Assembly: GCA_030838885.1 (NCBI GenBank)
Contig: JAUZEU010000623.1
Coordinates: forward strand, 1 to 8,884
DNA: 8,884 nt
Source: Bryobacterales bacterium
Lineage (GTDB): Bacteria; Acidobacteriota; Terriglobia; Bryobacterales; Bryobacteraceae
Direction: 5' to 3'
Shown here: positions 4,477-8,884 of the stretch, piece after piece
How positions within the stretch are numbered: the first letter of the stretch is position 1
Layout of the letters: the number at the start of each line of letters is the position of its first letter
Notes under the pieces: generated by a model
Seen by the model: only the letters and a program-made list of their open reading frames with translations
What the model was told of the DNA's origin: nothing
Database searches by the model: none
Made by a program: the position numbers and the translations under genes

Positions 4477-7107
4477 ATGAAACCATTCCTGATAGTACGA
4501 CAGGTCGCGTTTGTCGGTTGTACGCTGCTGGGCTTGGTGGTGGGGGGCACCTATGCAATAGCCCAAGCACCTAGGCCGTATCACCAAAACATTGTGCCGT
4601 CCCAGAAACGAGACCCTCTGGATTATGTCTCGGTGTTACCTAAAGCGGAGATTCTATTGGGGACACCTGTGCCGGGGCCTATTTTCGGCGGGCAACAATC
4701 CCCCGTTGTGTCCCCTCCCAGCGGAGGCGAGAGCGGATTTTCGTGGCGCACAGGTGCGGCTGTTCTCTATGCGGCAGGCCTCTACCTTATGCCGAGCGAA
4801 TACACGGCTAAAACCACTTATACTACTAACGGTCCTCTGCCGCCTCAGGCGGTGCTTGGGGGACAGGACTTTGGGACGATAATGCTGGCGAAGATGGCCT
4901 ATCAGGACTACTTCTTTATCGGTCCGGGCCACAATCCCGGGGCGAGCAGCTCTAGCGCGAGCTTCCGACGACAGGTAGAGGAGTTTGTTAGCGCAGAACA
5001 ACCGGGCCCAGTCGGAAGCCCCATAACGCAAGATGTTCTTGACGACGTGTCTGGGTTGGTCCCGAGTGCCTGCATTCCAGACGCTAAGAGTGGAGATTAC
5101 GACGTCGTGCTGACTGCCTATCTCACCTTGTATTACAAATATTACGATGTCCTGAGCAGTACGACACGAGACCATGTCTTTAAAGACCTTCTCACGCAGC
5201 GAGGCAAGTATGACTTAGGAGAACGGTATGTCAGTAATCTTTGTCTTGCCATCGTCCCCGAAACAGAAAACCATCGCCTGATGATTCAGGCGGCAAAATA
5301 TCTGACAAACCAACTCTACTTCCAGAAATCGGTTGACGATGGCAACCCCGATCACGCCAACTTCGACAATAACCGCAACGGAATGGTCGATGTGATCCTA
5401 GAAATGTTGTACGGGTTTCTCACGAATGATTTCATAGAGTACAACGCCCGTCCCTATCAGGACTATACGGTTACTGCACTGATGAACCTGGCCAGCTACG
5501 CCTATGATGACCGCGTGCAGCTTGCGGCGCGAATGGTGCTCGACTACATCTCCGCTAAAGTTGCCGTGTCGAGCCAGGACCTGCGGCGATCTACGCCGTT
5601 CCGCCGCCGCAATGAGCCCGAGTTCTATGGACCGGCGGAGCGTAACAACTCCCCGTTGCAGTCATTCTTGTCGTCGCCGTTACTTTACAAATTGGTTTAC
5701 AAAAATGCTAACAAGGACGACGTCATTTATGAACCTGATCCGCAGGGCGCATTTTACGCGATGCTTGCCGGAAACACTGAAATTCTCGGTGACAACGCAC
5801 CAGGCAATTATGCTTTCGAAATGGTGCATGCGGGACTAAGTGACTATCGTGTCCCGCCATCCATTGTTGACCTCTTTGTGAACGCATCCAGTCGGAACTT
5901 CTACCAGAGCCTGAACCACGTCGGATCATCATTTGGATCACAAGCTTCCTCGATTGCTGTGCACGAGATCTATGCAGGCTCACCAAGCTACCTCATCAGC
6001 GCTGGCGGCAACGCAACTAAGTGGGCGTATGCCGCTGTTATTCCTTTTTCCGACCTAAAGGGCACAAACGTCGATCTGGGCGTTGCAGTGCCCACAACGC
6101 TTATTCCACATTTTCTGGCTCCGGCAGGACCGGAAGGAAAGAAGACCTGTCCCAACGCTTTCGGAACCTGTCTTGCGGATATCATTCAGTTCGGAACAGT
6201 GAGCACCGACCCAGACACTGCGAACTTGTGTGTGTCGCCGAATTTTGCGTGTGGCGGTCCTATTTACCTGCCCAGATCGTTCGATCCCGAGCAAAATGTC
6301 GGAGATCCGAGCTTGGTGCAAGACGGTAACTGGACTTTTGTAAACAAGGGAAGTGACATCGGCAAGCCAGGCTACTATCTGGCTATTTTCAGATTTCATA
6401 GTGTACTTGGGTTACCTGTGCAATGCGGCGATCCCTGTGTGGCGCGTGGACTTTCGAATGCGCTGGGGCTTCTCGAGGCCCATGACACTTCGTTTGGGGC
6501 ACCTTTAACTTTCGAAACATTCAAAGAGCTTGTTAAAAGCGCAAACCCGGCCGGACAGTTCACTGTTAATGGGACAAACAGGTATACGACACAATCGGGC
6601 CAGACAATTTCTTTTACGTTTGGGCCGAAGAGCATCGTTGCGGGGCCTGGATTATCACAACTCGTTCCCCCTTTTGCTCAAGGTACCGTTATCAACAGTG
6701 GATCATCACTCGACCACCAGGGTTTGCCGGTCGGTTCTGGACGTATCACAATAACGAATCCCACATTAGGAACACAGACCGTTCTCGATATGCATAACCA
6801 GAGTGCTCCGGAAGACCCACTCTATGGACTGCACCACCCGAGCCGAACCTCGGAATCAGGCGAAGTGGAAAGAACAGGTGGCGATTGGGTAATTTGGGTG
6901 AACTTCAACTCACCGCCTTTGGTACCGTCGGGTCCGGGAGACTTCTATTCTCCCTTCAGGACGCTTGCTGAGGCTACGAATCGGGTTGCTCAGGGCGGAA
7001 CAATCAAGATCATTCCTGGCTCACGTATTGAAAAGATAACAATTAAGAAACCAATGACCCTCAAGTCGTTTCCAGGTACGGCTACGATATCGGCATCTGT
7101 GTTTTAA
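4477..7107 (+). CDS. Large exported protein of uncharacterised family, helical centre and beta-helix-like C-terminus
   Basis: The protein has 876 residues. I chose the ATG at 4477 because residues 1-30 then form a signal peptide (KPFLIVRQVAFVGCTLLGLV, cleavage near IAQA). A TTG at 4450 lies inside the previous gene. No clear Shine-Dalgarno precedes it, so translational coupling is likely. Residues about 260-360 are helical and repetitive (EMLYGFLTNDFIEYNARPYQ, then YDDRVQLAARMVLDYISAK), resembling the alpha/alpha-toroid shape of heparinase- or glycosidase-like proteins. Residues 481-510 (HVGSSFGSQ, SPSYLISAGG) look like the conserved core of an uncharacterised family. Paired cysteines near 555-670 suggest disulphides. 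Residues about 820-876 (SPFRTLAEATNRVAQGGTIK, then ITIKKPMTLKSFPG) match the opening turn of right-handed beta-helices. I see no definite catalytic set, so enzyme activity is not claimed. The last few codons may come from the adjoining IS. Confidence 0.85.
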   Translation: MKPFLIVRQVAFVGCTLLGLVVGGTYAIAQAPRPYHQNIVPSQKRDPLDYVSVLPKAEILLGTPVPGPIFGGQQSPVVSPPSGGESGFSWRTGAAVLYAAGLYLMPSEYTAKTTYTTNGPLPPQAVLGGQDFGTIMLAKMAYQDYFFIGPGHNPGASSSSASFRRQVEEFVSAEQPGPVGSPITQDVLDDVSGLVPSACIPDAKSGDYDVVLTAYLTLYYKYYDVLSSTTRDHVFKDLLTQRGKYDLGERYVSNLCLAIVPETENHRLMIQAAKYLTNQLYFQKSVDDGNPDHANFDNNRNGMVDVILEMLYGFLTNDFIEYNARPYQDYTVTALMNLASYAYDDRVQLAARMVLDYISAKVAVSSQDLRRSTPFRRRNEPEFYGPAERNNSPLQSFLSSPLLYKLVYKNANKDDVIYEPDPQGAFYAMLAGNTEILGDNAPGNYAFEMVHAGLSDYRVPPSIVDLFVNASSRNFYQSLNHVGSSFGSQASSIAVHEIYAGSPSYLISAGGNATKWAYAAVIPFSDLKGTNVDLGVAVPTTLIPHFLAPAGPEGKKTCPNAFGTCLADIIQFGTVSTDPDTANLCVSPNFACGGPIYLPRSFDPEQNVGDPSLVQDGNWTFVNKGSDIGKPGYYLAIFRFHSVLGLPVQCGDPCVARGLSNALGLLEAHDTSFGAPLTFETFKELVKSANPAGQFTVNGTNRYTTQSGQTISFTFGPKSIVAGPGLSQLVPPFAQGTVINSGSSLDHQGLPVGSGRITITNPTLGTQTVLDMHNQSAPEDPLYGLHHPSRTSESGEVERTGGDWVIWVNFNSPPLVPSGPGDFYSPFRTLAEATNRVAQGGTIKIIPGSRIEKITIKKPMTLKSFPGTATISASVF

Positions 7108-8545
7108 AACATGATATATTGTTTTTGTTGTGAGCGCCCAATCAACGAGAGCGCCGGGCACACAACAGAAACGGCTCGCTGCATATCTCGACAGCCTGGC
7201 GCAGGCAGTGGGACATTCAGACAGGATCATTCCGTTCAAGGCATACTGCACGGGTCTGCTTTTGCCGGGAGAGCGGAAGAGCATTGAGCCTATGGCAGCG
7301 AGGTTGGCTCCAGATAATGTCCGCAGCATGCATCAGTCTCTGCATCATCTGGTGGCGGACGCACCCTGGGACGATGAAGTATTGCTGGATCGGGCGCTGG
7401 ATACGGTGCTGCCTGCAATGCTGCGGCAGGGTCCGGTGGTGGCCTGGGTTGTCGATGACACGGGTTTCGCGAAGAAGGGCAAGCACTCTGTGGGCGTGAC
7501 GCGGCAGTAGTGCGGGCAGGTGGGGAAACAGGACAACTGCCGCGTAGCCGTAAGTCTTTCGGTGACGACGGAATCGTCCAGCATGCCGGTCGCGTTTCGC
7601 CTTTATCTGCCGGAAGTGTGGGCGAATGATCCGGAGCGGCGGAAGAAAGCAGGCGTCCCCGAAGAGACCGCATTTCAAACCAGGCCGCAGATCGCACTGG
7701 AGCAGATTCAACGAGCGCGGGAACGTGGTGTGCCCCAGGGCGTGGTGCTGGCCGACGCGGGTTATGGCAACGATTCGCAGTTTCGGGCGCAACTGACGGA
7801 ATGGAAGTTACCTTATACCGCAGGCATCCAAAGCACTGTGACGGTATGGAAGCCCGGTGAACAGCCGGCCCCCGCGCCGAAAGGAAAGGGTATAGGCCGT
7901 CCGCCGGACTGCTGCAGCGTGGTTCGAAACATCAGCCGGTCACAGTGAAAGGTCTCGCGCTGTCACTGCCCCCGGATGCATTTAAGACCGTTTCCTGGCG
8001 TACCGGCGTCAAAGAGGATCTCAAATCACGCTTTGCCGCCCTGCGTGTGCGCCCGGCGCATCGCGATTACTGGCGCGCGGAACCACATCCGGAGGAATGG
8101 CTTCTGATCGAGTGGCCTGAAGGTGAGAGTGAACCGGCCAAATACTGGCTTTCCACCCTGCCTGCAGACATGCCATTAACTGACCTCGTCTGTCTTGCCA
8201 AACACCGCTGGATTATTGAGCGTGATTACGAGGAGTTGAAGCAGGAACCCGGACTGGGTCATTTTGAAGGACGCGGCTGGCGGGGTTTTCACCATCACGC
8301 CACTCTCTGCATCGTCTCGTATCGGTTCCTGGTCGCCGAGCGGAGCCTTTTTTCCCCCTCAGCACGAGCCGGTCATCTTAGATTACGCGCCGCCAAACCA
8401 CCACAAAGCTTCCGGCCGCGCGGTTCGCCGCGTACGCCCCGAGCGGCATAACCCGCATTCGGTCGCGACCATCAGAATCATCATTGCCCGCCATCTGATC
8501 GGGTTGCTTCCTCAATGCCCCTGCTGTGGATGGCGCTCCGGATAA
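7108..8545 (+). mobile_element. Remnant IS701-family insertion sequence
   Basis: The extent is set by the transposase only. I could not find matching terminal inverted repeats or a target-site duplication. On the left only 22 bases separate the previous gene from the transposase start, so the left end may lie inside the 3' end of that gene. On the right the transposase frame runs 34 bases into a minus-strand gene, so the usual right end may have been lost. Confidence 0.5.
7130..8545 (+). pseudogene. IS701-family (DDE) transposase, inactivated
   Basis: IS701-family transposases are about 400-450 residues and cut DNA with a DDE triad. The decayed frame covers the whole length from GTG. It shows YCTGLLLPGERKSIEPMAAR and HQSLHHLVADAPW near the N-terminus, the first Asp in WVVDDTGFAKKGKHSVGV, the second in VLADAGYG, and the Glu in YEELKQEPGLGHFEGR. 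It closes with PERHNPHSVAT and QCPCCG. Three lesions are visible: an amber codon at 7508-7510 where family members have Tyr in RQYCGQ, a missing base near 7907 after GIGRPP, and an extra base near 8434 after PRGSPR. Also LKQELGLG has become LKQEPGLG. It cannot make an active transposase without repair. It follows the secreted pair directly and converges on the minus-strand gene after it. Confidence 0.88.
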
Positions 8546-8884
8546 TCTTCCGCGTCAACTTCTGCGTCGATTATGCAGGACGCCGGTCGCGAGTGATTGG
8601 GGGCGGTTCGCCACATGCCATCCACCAGTTCCAGGCTGCTGCGTGTTTCGAGCGCGATGCAGCGCCAGTTATCCGGCGATCCCGGCGGCTTCAGCCAGCT
8701 TTCACTTTCTCTACCGAACTAACAGCGCCCCTCTTTGTTCCGCCCCAGCCGGTGCGGGCAGAACAGGCGGTGGCGATCGTGATACATAGCCAAAATGGGC
8801 CGTCTGCTCTCCACAGCCGTGTGCACAACCTGGTAAACATCCTCTCGCCGCCCCGGCTCCGCTCCAGAAACGCCCCTCACTCTT
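8512..8884 (-). pseudogene. WYL-like small conserved protein, interrupted by an amber codon, 5' end outside window
   Basis: On the minus strand one frame runs from the window edge to a TGA at 8514-8512 and contains ESRRPILAMYHDRHRLFCPH, RLGRNKEGRC, then TAG, then FGRESES, PGSPDNWRCIALE, ELVDGMWRTAPNHSRP and DAEVDAEDYPERHPQ. The pattern of an IxxxY strand, an RLLCPHxLGRN core, YQxGGES, WRCIALE and a final acidic tail fits a small conserved bacterial family related to WYL domains. Those are ligand- or nucleic-acid-binding modules, often regulatory. The TAG at 8721-8719 sits where relatives have CYQFGG and could have arisen by loss of three bases (CCA). Downstream codons remain well conserved, so the event is recent. 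The start is not visible; a GTG near 8880 is possible. Its last 34 bases overlap the transposase frame. Confidence 0.6.

Noticed and set aside
3981..4550. Minus-strand open frame of 189 codons opposite the fibre-like gene
   Set aside because: It is a shadow of the coding strand with no recognisable motif. Similar shadows at 4654-5175 and 7217-7792 were rejected for the same reason.
7106..7125. Hairpin AAAACA / TGTTTT after the large exported gene as a terminator
   Set aside because: The stem has six pairs, almost all A-T, with an eight-base loop. It is too weak for an intrinsic terminator and may equally belong to an IS end.
8526..8789. Plus-strand frame of 87 codons at the right edge
   Set aside because: It is low-complexity and lies opposite the better supported WYL-like frame on the minus strand.
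1..8884. CRISPR array, tRNA or toxin-antitoxin pair
   Set aside because: I searched by eye for regularly spaced repeats, tRNA-like sequence and small paired overlapping genes with known motifs, and saw none.

Overview
This window looks like an accessory, partly decayed stretch of a free-living (probably soil) bacterium of moderate-to-high GC. The protein styles point weakly to Acidobacteriota, with an alphaproteobacterial source as the alternative: a Crp/Fnr regulator beginning MSAPAKNRIL, a secreted protein with a NGINPG-type C-terminal domain, an IS701-type transposase and a short WYL-like protein. No RNA gene, CRISPR array or ribosomal marker is present to settle the taxonomy.

Layout. Bases 1-1135 hold one coiled-coil reading frame and two small hypothetical frames, none recognised. 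Bases 1223-1700 are a scar of mobile DNA: the 3' end of a tyrosine recombinase (minus strand, several frameshifts) lies next to the C-terminal half of an HU/IHF-type protein (plus strand, frameshifted, no N-terminus). Next is an intact Crp/Fnr-family regulator on the minus strand (1719-2465). Bases 2560-3480 contain no intact gene, only fragments: a possible WYL-like protein, the N-terminus of a second and different integrase, and a minus-strand frame broken by a 13-bp duplication.

The best-preserved part is a two-gene plus-strand unit (3513-7107). It encodes two exported proteins separated by 10 bases: a 317-residue fibre-like protein and an 876-residue protein of an uncharacterised family. 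Upstream of the first gene is a 27-bp tandem duplication. One unit of it matches 24 of 27 bases in the leader of the Crp/Fnr gene. The shared core, TGTCG-N6-CGAC, has the half-site geometry of Crp/Fnr operators. My main hypothesis is therefore that the regulator controls itself and the secreted pair. This is inferred, not shown.

The window ends with a dead IS701-family transposase (7130-8545: one amber codon and two frameshifts). It lies immediately after the secreted pair and converges, with a 34-base overlap, on a minus-strand WYL-like gene that runs off the end of the window and also carries an amber codon.
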